Assembly (NCBI GenBank): GCA_964633955.1
Contig: CAZWIA010000027.1
Coordinates: 1-14,534 of the forward strand
Source of the DNA: JAQBQQ01 sp964633955
GTDB taxonomy: Bacteria; Patescibacteriota; Gracilibacteria; Peribacterales; Peribacteraceae
Reading direction: 5' to 3'
Length of the DNA: 14,534 nt
Made by a program: the position numbers and the translations under genes. The notes below the pieces were generated by a model. That model did not search any database, was not told where the DNA came from, and saw nothing but the letters and a program-made list of their open reading frames with translations. Of the stretch, positions 6,316-12,234 are shown in pieces; the first letter of the stretch is position 1; the number at the start of each line of letters is the position of its first letter.

Positions 6316-7323
6316 ATGCGCAAAACCCTCCTCCTGGCCCCCGTGGCCGTTATCGGCTCGTTTCTGATCGCCACGCAGGCGCTGGCTGCGGAAGTCTGCA
6401 GTTGCAACTTGTACCGGAACGGCATCTGTTACGACATGATCTGTCGCCAGTCCTCCGGGTCTACCAGTTCGGCTGGGTCCACGGGAGTGACCAAGAAGAA
6501 CATGACGCTTAGCATCAAGGACGACCGGGATCCCGCCCGCGTGGGTGAGACCATCACCTACACCATCACGCTCAAGAACCGCACCAGCCAGAAGATCACC
6601 ACGGACGTGGTGGCCGCGCTGGATGATGACCTGCGCTTTGTCTCCGCTTCCGGAGACGGCGATGAGGACGATGACGAGGTGCTATGGGAGGACGTGTCCG
6701 TTAGCGCCAAGAAGACCAAGACGCTCACGCTGAAGGCGCGCTTGGCATCCGGCGCGGATGAGGGCGATGCCGTCACGGTCACCGTGGAGGCCGGAGATCT
6801 GGAGGACGAGGAAGAGACGGAGGTGGACGACCGCTCCGTGTGCCGCGGCCGCTACTGTGACGATGACGACGACAGCGACTACGACGGCGACGTGGAGGTG
6901 ACTGTCACAGACGACCGGGATCCCGTCCGCGCGGACGATACCGTCCGCTATACGATCGACCTGCGCAATCACGCGGGCTCCACCCGGACGGTGGACCTGA
7001 TCGGGTATCTGGATACCAACACCACGTTTATCTCTGCATCCGATGGCGGAACGTCCTACGGCGCCAACCGCGTGGAGTGGCGGAACTTCCGCGTGTACGG
7101 CGATGAACGGGAGACCATCACGCTGGATGCGCGCGTGCGCTCCGGCGTCACGAGCGGCACCAACCTGTATTTCCGTGCGGAGACGCGTGATGCGCGGGAT
7201 ACGGAAACCACGCGGGTGGATGGCTCCGGCGGCTCCGGAGATACCTGCACGTACTACAACGCCTACCTGCGCCAAAACTACGTGGACTACTGCGACGACC
7301 GCCATGAGCGGCCGCGCCGGTAG
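6316..7323 (+). CDS. Secreted acidic protein with two DUF11-like repeats
   Basis: This 335-aa protein has a Sec signal peptide (about 1-24, ending TQALA). A Cys-containing segment follows (C28, C30, C38, C43), then a Gly/Ser/Thr linker. Two DUF11-like beta-sandwich domains span about 63-171 and 192-302, each opening with DDRDP and a T-x-x-Y-T-I-x-L-x-N strand. Acid-rich runs lie in domain 1 (EDDDE near 117) and between the domains (CDDDDDSDYDGD near 181). The tail has two Cys (311, 326) and a basic end. DUF11 domains occur in long bacterial and archaeal surface proteins. The acid clusters suggest cation binding, which is an inference. No LPXTG or C-terminal membrane helix is seen, so it is secreted or held by another partner. 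It is divergent from the pilin gene and convergent with the Cys-rich gene, 18 bp away. The frame extends back to 6058, but the signal peptide and promoter fix the start. Confidence 0.85.
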   Translation: MRKTLLLAPVAVIGSFLIATQALAAEVCSCNLYRNGICYDMICRQSSGSTSSAGSTGVTKKNMTLSIKDDRDPARVGETITYTITLKNRTSQKITTDVVAALDDDLRFVSASGDGDEDDDEVLWEDVSVSAKKTKTLTLKARLASGADEGDAVTVTVEAGDLEDEEETEVDDRSVCRGRYCDDDDDSDYDGDVEVTVTDDRDPVRADDTVRYTIDLRNHAGSTRTVDLIGYLDTNTTFISASDGGTSYGANRVEWRNFRVYGDERETITLDARVRSGVTSGTNLYFRAETRDARDTETTRVDGSGGSGDTCTYYNAYLRQNYVDYCDDRHERPRR

Positions 7324-7341
7324 GACCGCCGTGGACGGACA

Positions 7342-8652
7342 TCACAGCCGCAGTAGCCAGGCTACCACCCCGGTCACCAGAGAGATGGCGTCCGTCACGA
7401 TCACCACAATCCGCAGCAGGAAGAAGTGAACCGTGCGCCAGGCCCACAGCAATGCCGGCCGGATGCCGTCCGTCCAGAACGCCAGGAAGGAGGCAGACTC
7501 TTCCGCAGGTTCCACGGGAGGCGGTGGCGGCGGGGGTGGTCTTGGGGCAACGGGCCGTGGCTGCGGAGCTGGATCCGGCGCTACAGAAGAAGAGGAGGGA
7601 TCCGACTCTCCGCTGCAGCTGCCGCAATCCCGCCGGCAACTGCCGCACGTCTCCGTGCCGCTGCACGCGCCGTCGCCGCAGCGGGGCTTGCAGATGCCGC
7701 AGTCCCCGGGACAGGTCACGCAGGTTTCTCCCAGCTCTTCGCTGCATCCGCCACCCGCGCAAAAGATGACAGAGCATTCACCGCAATCCGCCTGACACGC
7801 CTTGCAGGTCTCTCCGCCGTTGCAACTGTTGTCCCCGCAGTAGGGGCATGCCCCGCAATCGCTGGCGCAGTTCTGGCATGTTTCCGCGTCGCCGCACGTT
7901 CCATTGCCGCACGTTTCCTGGCACGTGCCGCAATCCGCGGCGCAGCTGCCGCATGTTTCCCCCTTCATGCACGCGCCGTCCCCGCAGGTCACCGGGCAGA
8001 GCCCGCAGTCAACCGCGCAATTCCGGCATGTCTCGGTGTTGCGGCACGTGAGATCCCCGCAGACATCGGGGCAGCCCAAGCAGCCGGACCCGGTGCAGCC
8101 GAAGCAGCGGCTGGGTGGCGCCCCGCAGGCCCCGCAGTCCTCCTGGCAGAACTCGCAAGTCTCCACGTTCTGGATGCACACGCCGTCCCCGCACACCGCG
8201 GGCGAGCACTGGCCGCAGTCGTAGGGACAGTTCTGGCAGGTCTCGTTCTGCTCGCAGGAGCGATCGCCGCAGACGGCCGGGCATGTGCCGCAGTCCTCCT
8301 GGCACGTCTCACAAGATTCCGCGCCCTCCGTGCACGCGCCGTCGCCGCACCGGGGCTTGCAGGCCCCGCAGTCCGCGTTACACGTCTCGCACGTCTCTCC
8401 TTTGGCGCACACCCCGTCGCCGCAGAGTAGCTTGCAAGCGCCGCAGTCACGCGGGCAGGTATCGCAGCGCTCTCCGGCGTCACACGTGCGATTGCCGCAG
8501 CGGAGGGACGGCCCCACGGCCCCCAGGAGCGCCTGGCCCCGCTGTTCCACGGCCACGCGGGCAAAGATGCCCAGGCCCAGGGCGGCGATGAGGATAGGGA
8601 TCGCGGCGGAGCGTCTCACGGCGGGAGCGGAAACCCGCCCATTGAAGCACAT
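7342..8652 (-). CDS. Membrane-anchored protein with eleven Cys-rich repeats
   Basis: This 436-aa protein has an N-terminal hydrophobic segment (about 18-33), then eleven repeats of about 23-26 residues with the pattern C-x4-C-x4-7-C-x2-C-x3-C-x2-C, typically CGDGxCxxGETCxxCxxDCGxC. A four-Cys insert (C-x2-C-x4-C-x2-C) lies between repeats 5 and 6, giving 70 Cys in the array. A Ser/Pro-rich linker with an eight-Pro run precedes a hydrophobic C-terminus of about 40 residues (one or two helices). Extracellular disulfide modules held at both ends of the chain are the simplest reading; metal binding is the alternative. The recurring CGDG and DCG suggest a conserved fold, but I cannot assign a function. 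The ATG at 8652 is preferred; GTG at 8679 or 8619 is possible. It lies 72 bp after a 41-aa peptide gene on the same strand and probably shares its promoter. Confidence 0.82.
   Translation of the reverse strand: MCFNGRVSAPAVRRSAAIPILIAALGLGIFARVAVEQRGQALLGAVGPSLRCGNRTCDAGERCDTCPRDCGACKLLCGDGVCAKGETCETCNADCGACKPRCGDGACTEGAESCETCQEDCGTCPAVCGDRSCEQNETCQNCPYDCGQCSPAVCGDGVCIQNVETCEFCQEDCGACGAPPSRCFGCTGSGCLGCPDVCGDLTCRNTETCRNCAVDCGLCPVTCGDGACMKGETCGSCAADCGTCQETCGNGTCGDAETCQNCASDCGACPYCGDNSCNGGETCKACQADCGECSVIFCAGGGCSEELGETCVTCPGDCGICKPRCGDGACSGTETCGSCRRDCGSCSGESDPSSSSVAPDPAPQPRPVAPRPPPPPPPPVEPAEESASFLAFWTDGIRPALLWAWRTVHFFLLRIVVIVTDAISLVTGVVAWLLRL
7615..8499 (-). repeat. In-gene tandem repeat array encoding Cys-rich modules
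   Basis: Eleven units of roughly 69-81 bp, with one 63-bp insert after unit 5, encode the Cys-rich modules. On the plus strand the unit is marked by recurrent GCCGCAGTC and GCACGTCTC-like words. Units have diverged at the DNA level while the Cys positions stay fixed, so selection acts on the protein. Confidence 0.85.
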
Positions 8653-8724
8653 CGCCGCGCGGCCGTCAGGCGAAGTCACTGGCGCGTTGCCGGTTCCCCC
8701 GTGACGGAGGATCTCCCGCCCGGC

Positions 8725-8850
8725 TTACTCCGGCAAATCCAGGAGGACCGGCCGGCTGAGGCGATGGATCCACAGCGTGTGCAGCACGCTGCCTAGGCAC
8801 GCGGCGTTGAGCAGGATGATTGCCGGCAGGAGAACGAACACGATGTCCAT
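8725..8850 (-). CDS. 41-residue single-pass membrane peptide
   Basis: A short frame from ATG (8850) to TAA (8725-8727) encodes 41 residues: an acidic start (MDIV), a hydrophobic helix (about 4-27) and a short tail containing HRLSRPVLLDLPE. I do not recognise a family. Support for a real gene comes from three points: the best promoter in the neighbourhood (TTGTGC, 17 bp, TAGAAT) points straight at it, it fills the space in front of the Cys-rich gene, and its composition is that of a single-pass membrane protein. It could assist membrane insertion or assembly of the Cys-rich protein, which is only an inference from position. The longer frame 8666-8956 in another phase has no such support. Confidence 0.6.
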   Translation of the reverse strand: MDIVFVLLPAIILLNAACLGSVLHTLWIHRLSRPVLLDLPE

Positions 8851-8885
8851 GGGAATGTGGGAATGGATGTGAATGTGGGTGTGTG
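8851..8885 (-). other. C/A-rich leader with short repeats
   Basis: Between the predicted transcription start (about 8889) and the ATG at 8850 the transcript is nearly free of G and is built from repeats of CACATTC and CCATTCCCACATTCCC-like words. It has no SD and would be unstructured, which may itself help 30S binding. Confidence 0.45.
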
Positions 8886-8895
8886 AAATCCGGAT

Positions 8896-8924
8896 ATTCT
8901 ACCGGAAAAATCCTTGGGGCACAA
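8896..8924 (-). promoter_or_regulatory. Strong promoter of the membrane peptide/Cys-rich gene pair
   Basis: On the minus strand TTGTGC (8919-8924), a 17-bp spacer and TAGAAT (8896-8901) make a good sigma70-type promoter. The leader would be about 39 nt. The same -35 hexamer TTGTGC precedes the sigma-factor gene. Confidence 0.65.
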
Positions 8925-9035
8925 GGGTGATGAGGTGCGTTGCCATGATCCGCCACCGGAAGGCATGCGACCGCATTCAGGCTTCAGGGGAAGCGAGAAG
9001 CAGGGGTTTTGCCATCGCTCGCGGGATTTTGAACG

Positions 9036-9416
9036 TTATGGGGTTTTCGCAGTATGTTCTCCAGGCCGTGCGGTTTCCTCTGCCCGCGCCGGCGCCGGCT
9101 TCACGTAGCGCGCGGTCTTCACCGGCACCATGTTGGCCACGCGCGGATCAGTGCGGAGCGTTTCCAGGGCTTGCGCCTCGGCAATCTGCATATTAAGGAT
9201 TTCCTGCTCCAAGAGGCTGGCCGACCGGTCCGCCTCCAGCTTGCGCAAGCGGTACCCTTTGGTGGCGTTGCGGTTCTCATGGAACAGGATGAGGAGGGCC
9301 AGAACCAGGATCAGCGTGCCGATGACCGCCATGAGCAGCCTGGTGCTCTGGTTCACCATCCGTCCCAGCGGCGTGCGCCGCGGGATGCGTCCGGCGGAGG
9401 AAGAGGCGGTGCCCAC
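9036..9416 (-). CDS. ftsL: FtsL-like cell division protein
   Basis: This 126-aa bitopic membrane protein has a basic cytoplasmic N-terminus, one helix (about 26-45), a coiled coil (about 55-88, with LRKLEADRSASLLEQEIL heptads) and a Pro/Ala-rich tail. In shape, size and position directly after rsmH it matches FtsL, which with FtsB and FtsQ activates septal peptidoglycan synthesis; FtsL sequences are poorly conserved, so context carries much of the call. The GTG at 9416 lies three bases after the rsmH stop (9420-9422) and seven bases behind TGCTACACT, which lies in the last codons of rsmH. An ATG at 9359 (M20) would also keep the helix. The usual next genes (ftsI, murE) do not follow. Confidence 0.75.
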   Translation of the reverse strand: MGTASSSAGRIPRRTPLGRMVNQSTRLLMAVIGTLILVLALLILFHENRNATKGYRLRKLEADRSASLLEQEILNMQIAEAQALETLRTDPRVANMVPVKTARYVKPAPARAEETARPGEHTAKTP

Positions 9417-9419
9417 GGC

Positions 9420-10346
9420 TTAGAGTGTAGCAGTCCGGCGGACCGCCCGGAACTTGGCGCTGCGGGCGCGGGGATTTTCATGCGTTTCTTCCGCTCCCGG
9501 CTGGAGCGGCTTGCGCGTGAGCGGCGTGAAAGGGGCGGTGCGGCGGTCCTGACCGGTGAGCGGATCGCGTTCCGGCGTGCTCCAGGCGCGGAAGGTTTCT
9601 TTCACCATGCGGTCTTCCAGGGAGTGGAACGCGATGATCCCCAACCGGCCGCCGGGTGCAAGGAGGCGCGGGGCGGTATCCAGGAGAGCCTTGAGTGCGC
9701 CAAGCTCATCGTTCACCTGCATGCGCAGCGCCTGGAAGACCTGGGGGAGCAGGGCGCTTGCGCGGTAGCCCAGCACGCGCTCGCAGAGGGCCCGCAGGTC
9801 GCCTGTTGTCCGCAGTGATCCCTGGTCCCGGTGTATCGACCGGTAGATCGCCGCGGCCAGCTTGGGCGCTTCGCGCAGCTCGCCCAGTTTTCCCAGCATG
9901 AACCGGATGTCCTCCTCGCGCATGTGCGCGAGCGTCTCCGCGGCCGGCCGGCCGCTCGTCCGGTCAAACCGCAGGTCTAGCGGCGCGTCTGTCCGGAAGC
10001 TGAATCCGCGATCGGGTTCATCCACGTGCATGGAGCTGAGACCCAGGTCCGCCAGGATGATGTCCGTCGGTGCCAGGCCGAGCGCGGCGATTTCCCGGAA
10101 ATTCGCATGGATGCACGTCACCCGGTCGCCGTAGGGCGCCAGGCGCTGCTTGGCGATTGCCAGGTTCTCCGTATCCGCATCCAGTCCGGTGAGCCGCCCG
10201 TCCGGCGCCGTGCGTGTGAGCAGCGCGGCCGCGTGCCCGCCCGCCCCAAGCGTGCAGTCCAGAACAGCCTCACCGGGCTGCGGTGCCAGGACGGAGAGGA
10301 TTTCCGTGAGCAGGACGGAGACGTGCGGAGGCTCGGCAGCTGCCAT
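9420..10346 (-). CDS. rsmH: 16S rRNA (cytosine1402-N4)-methyltransferase RsmH
   Basis: This 308-aa enzyme (usual length about 310) methylates N4 of C1402 in the decoding centre of 16S rRNA. It shows HVSVLLTE (8-15), the SAM-binding DCTLGAGGHA (30-39), GLDAD (54-58), the DLGLSSMHVDEPDRGFSFR segment (100-118), QALRMQVNDEL, IIAFHSLEDR and the C-terminal ARSAKFRAVRR. It is the first gene of a shortened dcw cluster: tRNA-Ser lies directly upstream in place of mraZ, and ftsL follows. The start is fixed by the family N-terminus and by TAGGAT six bases before the ATG. Confidence 0.97.
   Translation of the reverse strand: MAAAEPPHVSVLLTEILSVLAPQPGEAVLDCTLGAGGHAAALLTRTAPDGRLTGLDADTENLAIAKQRLAPYGDRVTCIHANFREIAALGLAPTDIILADLGLSSMHVDEPDRGFSFRTDAPLDLRFDRTSGRPAAETLAHMREEDIRFMLGKLGELREAPKLAAAIYRSIHRDQGSLRTTGDLRALCERVLGYRASALLPQVFQALRMQVNDELGALKALLDTAPRLLAPGGRLGIIAFHSLEDRMVKETFRAWSTPERDPLTGQDRRTAPFTPLTRKPLQPGAEETHENPRARSAKFRAVRRTATL
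9424..9432 (-). promoter_or_regulatory. Extended -10 promoter of ftsL inside the end of rsmH
   Basis: TGCTACACT is formed by the last codons of rsmH (ACT GCT ACA CTC). Seven bases (CTAAGCC, containing the rsmH stop) separate it from the ftsL GTG. It predicts a second, leaderless ftsL transcript in addition to read-through from rsmH. Confidence 0.5.
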
Positions 10347-10352
10347 GACCGG

Positions 10353-10358
10353 ATCCTA
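10353..10358 (-). promoter_or_regulatory. -10 box of rsmH, predicted leaderless
   Basis: TAGGAT on the minus strand is followed by six bases (CCGGTC) and the ATG at 10346. The -35 region (TGTCCG, 10376-10381) is weak. Confidence 0.45.
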
Positions 10359-10434
10359 GCGGATGCGCGGCTGGCCGGACACGGCGTTTGGCGGCGCCAT
10401 GTGAACGCGAGCGCGCACCGCGAGTGTGTTTACG

Positions 10435-10528
10435 TGGCGGAGAGGGGGGGATTTGAACCCCCGATACGGGTTTAATCCCGTATACCTCATTAGCAGTGAG
10501 GCGCTTTCGACCACTCAGCCACCTCTCC
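10435..10528 (-). tRNA. tRNA-Ser (anticodon GCT)
   Basis: This class II tRNA has acceptor GGAGAGG/CCTCTCC, anticodon stem-loop CCTCA-CTGCTAA-TGAGG with anticodon GCT (AGC/AGU codons), a long variable arm with a TACGGG/CCCGTA stem, T-arm GGGGG-TTCAAAT-CCCCC, discriminator G and an encoded CCA (10435-10437). Confidence 0.98.
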
Positions 10529-10541
10529 ATTGCCGCGGCGC

Positions 10542-10547
10542 AGTATA
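10542..10547 (-). promoter_or_regulatory. -10 box of the tRNA-Ser promoter
   Basis: TATACT on the minus strand, 13 nt before the mature 5' end, predicts a leader of about 7 nt. The -35 region is weak. Confidence 0.45.
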
Positions 10548-10576
10548 CGGCATCTCTCGGCTAGCACCAGGGGGTT

Positions 10577-10609
10577 TAGGCGTTCCGGTCGCGCGACCGG
10601 GCGCGCCTA
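10577..10609 (-). terminator. Long palindromic hairpin containing the sigma-factor stop codon
   Basis: A perfect 16-bp palindrome (CCGGTCGC/GCGACCGG, 10585-10600) is flanked by a second arm pair TAGGCG/CGCCTA (10577-10582 and 10604-10609). The sigma gene's TAG stop (10607-10609) is part of the outer arm. It separates the sigma gene from the tRNA-Ser promoter. There is no T-tract, so it may stabilise the 3' end or act with Rho rather than terminate intrinsically. Confidence 0.5.
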
Positions 10610-11167
10610 GTACGTCACCGGCGGCAGGCTCTGGGCGCGGTCGCGCCGCTGCAGATGGGTGCGCAGCTGCTTGAGGCCGCGGTGCAGCCGGACGGAGACG
10701 GTGTTGGCGGACTGCCCCACGATCTCCGCGATCTCCGCGGGGGTGAGTCCGTCGATGTAGCGCATCACCACCACGTCGCGGTAGCTCTTATCCAGCTCTC
10801 CCAGGGAGTTCATGATGGTGGACTCATCCACCCGGCGCTGCATTTCCTGCGTGCCGTCATACCCCGGGTCCAGGCCCTTCTCCCGCAGGTCATCCAAAGA
10901 CACCTCCTTCTTCTTCCGCACGTGGTCAATGATGAGGTTATTGGCAATCCGGTAGAGGAACGCGCGGATGTTATCGATCTTCTTGCCATCGGACAGGTAC
11001 GTCCACACGCGCATGTAGGTCTCCTGCATCAGCTCCTTGCCTTTCTCCCGATCGAACACCCGGAAGTGGCAGTGACGGTAGATGGCGTCGCTGTACTCCG
11101 CGTACGCTTCTTCAAAGATCGCTTCGATGTCATCCGTCTTCGGGTCGGCGGAACGTGGCTCAGTCAT
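10607..11167 (-). CDS. ECF-like RNA polymerase sigma-70 family factor
   Basis: This 186-aa factor has only sigma2 (about 24-87, with the KELMQETYMRVW, IRAFLYRIANNLIIDHVRKKK -10-recognition helices) and sigma4 (about 118-172, with DVVVMRYIDGLTPAEIAEIVGQSANTVSVRLHRGLKQL as the -35-binding helix-turn-helix). Regions 1 and 3 are missing, as in ECF factors. A charged linker (88-115) joins the two. No anti-sigma gene adjoins it, so control must be elsewhere or by transcription. The ATG at 11167 was chosen because the longer frame to 11323 adds 52 residues of non-family sequence and overlaps the divergent kinase gene. The regulon is unknown. Confidence 0.92.
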   Translation of the reverse strand: MTEPRSADPKTDDIEAIFEEAYAEYSDAIYRHCHFRVFDREKGKELMQETYMRVWTYLSDGKKIDNIRAFLYRIANNLIIDHVRKKKEVSLDDLREKGLDPGYDGTQEMQRRVDESTIMNSLGELDKSYRDVVVMRYIDGLTPAEIAEIVGQSANTVSVRLHRGLKQLRTHLQRRDRAQSLPPVTY

Positions 11168-11178
11168 GGAGTCGGGGG

Positions 11179-11208
11179 AGTATCGCCGGAGCGCCGCGAG
11201 AAGCACAA
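11179..11208 (-). promoter_or_regulatory. Promoter of the sigma-factor gene
   Basis: TTGTGC (11203-11208), an 18-bp spacer and GATACT (11179-11184) lie on the minus strand, 11 nt before the ATG. The leader would be about 5 nt, too short for an SD. Confidence 0.5.
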
Positions 11209-11234
11209 GCCTTTCGCCCGCGGAGCCGCCGCGG

Positions 11235-11240
11235 TACGAT
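11235..11240 (+). promoter_or_regulatory. Possible -10 box of the ROK kinase gene
   Basis: TACGAT, 33 nt before the ATG, would give a leader of about 27 nt, pyrimidine-rich (CCTCCCTCTTTCTTAC) with no SD. The -35 is poor (TTTCGC at 17 bp), so support is weak. Confidence 0.3.
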
Positions 11241-11273
11241 CCCGATGACGCATTTCCTCCCTCTTTCTTACAC

Positions 11274-12143
11274 ATGAGCAGCACGGTCATTGGAGTGGAT
11301 ATGGGCGGGACCAAGAGCGCCATTGGCCGGTTTGACGCGGAGACGTGGCAGCTGCTCCGCTATGAGCGCTTCCCCACCCGCGCGGGCAGGGGGTTCAAAG
11401 CGGTGTGTGATGGCATTATTGCGACCGTACGGGACTGGTCGGACCAGAGTACGGTGGCGGTGGGCGTGGGGGTGCCGGGACTGGTCCGATCGGAAGACGG
11501 CGTGCTCCTAAACGCTCCCAACATCCCCGGCTCCCAGAATGTACCCCTCCGCGCCGTGCTGCAGGAAGGCATTGGCCTGCCGGTTGCCGTGGAGAACGAT
11601 GCCGCGTGCTTCACTCTGGCGGAAGCCAACCTGGGTGCCGGGCGCGGACTGCCGGTTGTCCTTGGCGTCACCGTGGGCACGGGCGTGGGCGGCGGCATCG
11701 CGGTGAACGGCCGGCTCTTCCAGGGTTCGGTGGGCCTAGCCGCGGAGTTTGGGCACATGCTGCTCACGCCGGGTTCTGTGCCGTATGAATCGACCGATGC
11801 GCGGGGCACGGTGGAGCAGCGCCTCTCCGGCACGGCGCTCAAGAAGCGGTGTCCGTTGGCAGATAATCCGGATGACTACCTGAGCGGGGATGCGTGCGCG
11901 TCTCTGCGGCCGGATATCATCCGGGAGCTCGCCTGGTTCTGCGTGAACCTCACGTGCGTGCTGAATCCGTCTATCATCGTCTTTGGCGGCAGCGCGGGGT
12001 CCGCGCTCGGCCCGCACCTCCTGGCAATCGAATCGGAGATGCGGCAGTGGAGCCTGCCCGGGATGCCGCTGCCAACACTCGCGCTCAGGGAACTGGAGCA
12101 TCCGGGGACCACCGGGGCGGCGCTGCTGACCGCGTTGGAATGA
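11274..12143 (+). CDS. ROK-family sugar kinase (glucokinase-like)
   Basis: This 289-aa cytoplasmic protein is of the ROK/actin-fold kinase family, which phosphorylates glucose or related hexoses with ATP. It shows phosphate-1 motif DMGGTKSAIGRFD (9-21), GVGVPGL (64-70), catalytic Asp in ENDA (D109), adenosine motif GVTVGTGVGGGI (131-142), and AAEFGHM (156-162). The normal ROK zinc signature CxCGxxGCxE is absent: the aligned stretch (about 172-181, ESTDARGTVE) keeps only the last Gly and Glu. Substrate is therefore uncertain, but neighbouring 6-phosphogluconate dehydrogenase fits a glucokinase role. The ATG at 11274 is preferred; the longer frame from 11082 overlaps the divergent sigma gene. 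No repressor-type DNA-binding domain is present. Confidence 0.88.
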   Translation: MSSTVIGVDMGGTKSAIGRFDAETWQLLRYERFPTRAGRGFKAVCDGIIATVRDWSDQSTVAVGVGVPGLVRSEDGVLLNAPNIPGSQNVPLRAVLQEGIGLPVAVENDAACFTLAEANLGAGRGLPVVLGVTVGTGVGGGIAVNGRLFQGSVGLAAEFGHMLLTPGSVPYESTDARGTVEQRLSGTALKKRCPLADNPDDYLSGDACASLRPDIIRELAWFCVNLTCVLNPSIIVFGGSAGSALGPHLLAIESEMRQWSLPGMPLPTLALRELEHPGTTGAALLTALE

Positions 12144-12159
12144 GGTGATGATCGGCAAC

Positions 12160-12176
12160 GCAGGCAGAAAGCCTGC
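12160..12176. terminator. Hairpin between convergent ROK and 6PGDH genes
   Basis: GCAGGC-AGAAA-GCCTGC forms a six-pair stem 17 bp after the kinase stop and 58 bp after the dehydrogenase stop. It could serve both strands. There is no clear T-tract on either side. Confidence 0.4.
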
Positions 12177-12234
12177 TCCGGTTTCAGGAGTTTCTGTGAA
12201 GCCTGAGTGCCTTTTCTAGGCGCGGTCGTCCTGA

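Noticed and set aside
7426..8430. A 334-codon Ala-rich plus-strand frame opposite the Cys-rich gene.
   Set aside because: It is a shadow of the regular Cys repeats (GCA/GC-rich antisense codons). It has low complexity and no start context, and the opposite strand encodes a clear patterned protein.
7615..8499. Regularly spaced short words that could suggest a CRISPR array.
   Set aside because: The periodicity is that of coding repeats. The units are adjacent without unique spacers, and the frame stays open throughout.
8666..8956. A 96-codon minus-strand frame over the membrane-peptide gene.
   Set aside because: Its composition (His/Pro/Arg-rich) looks non-coding, it reads through the promoter region and overlaps the 41-aa frame, which has a better start and hydrophobic pattern.
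10270..10530. An 86-codon minus-strand frame across tRNA-Ser.
   Set aside because: It covers the tRNA and the rsmH start in another phase and has no protein-like features.
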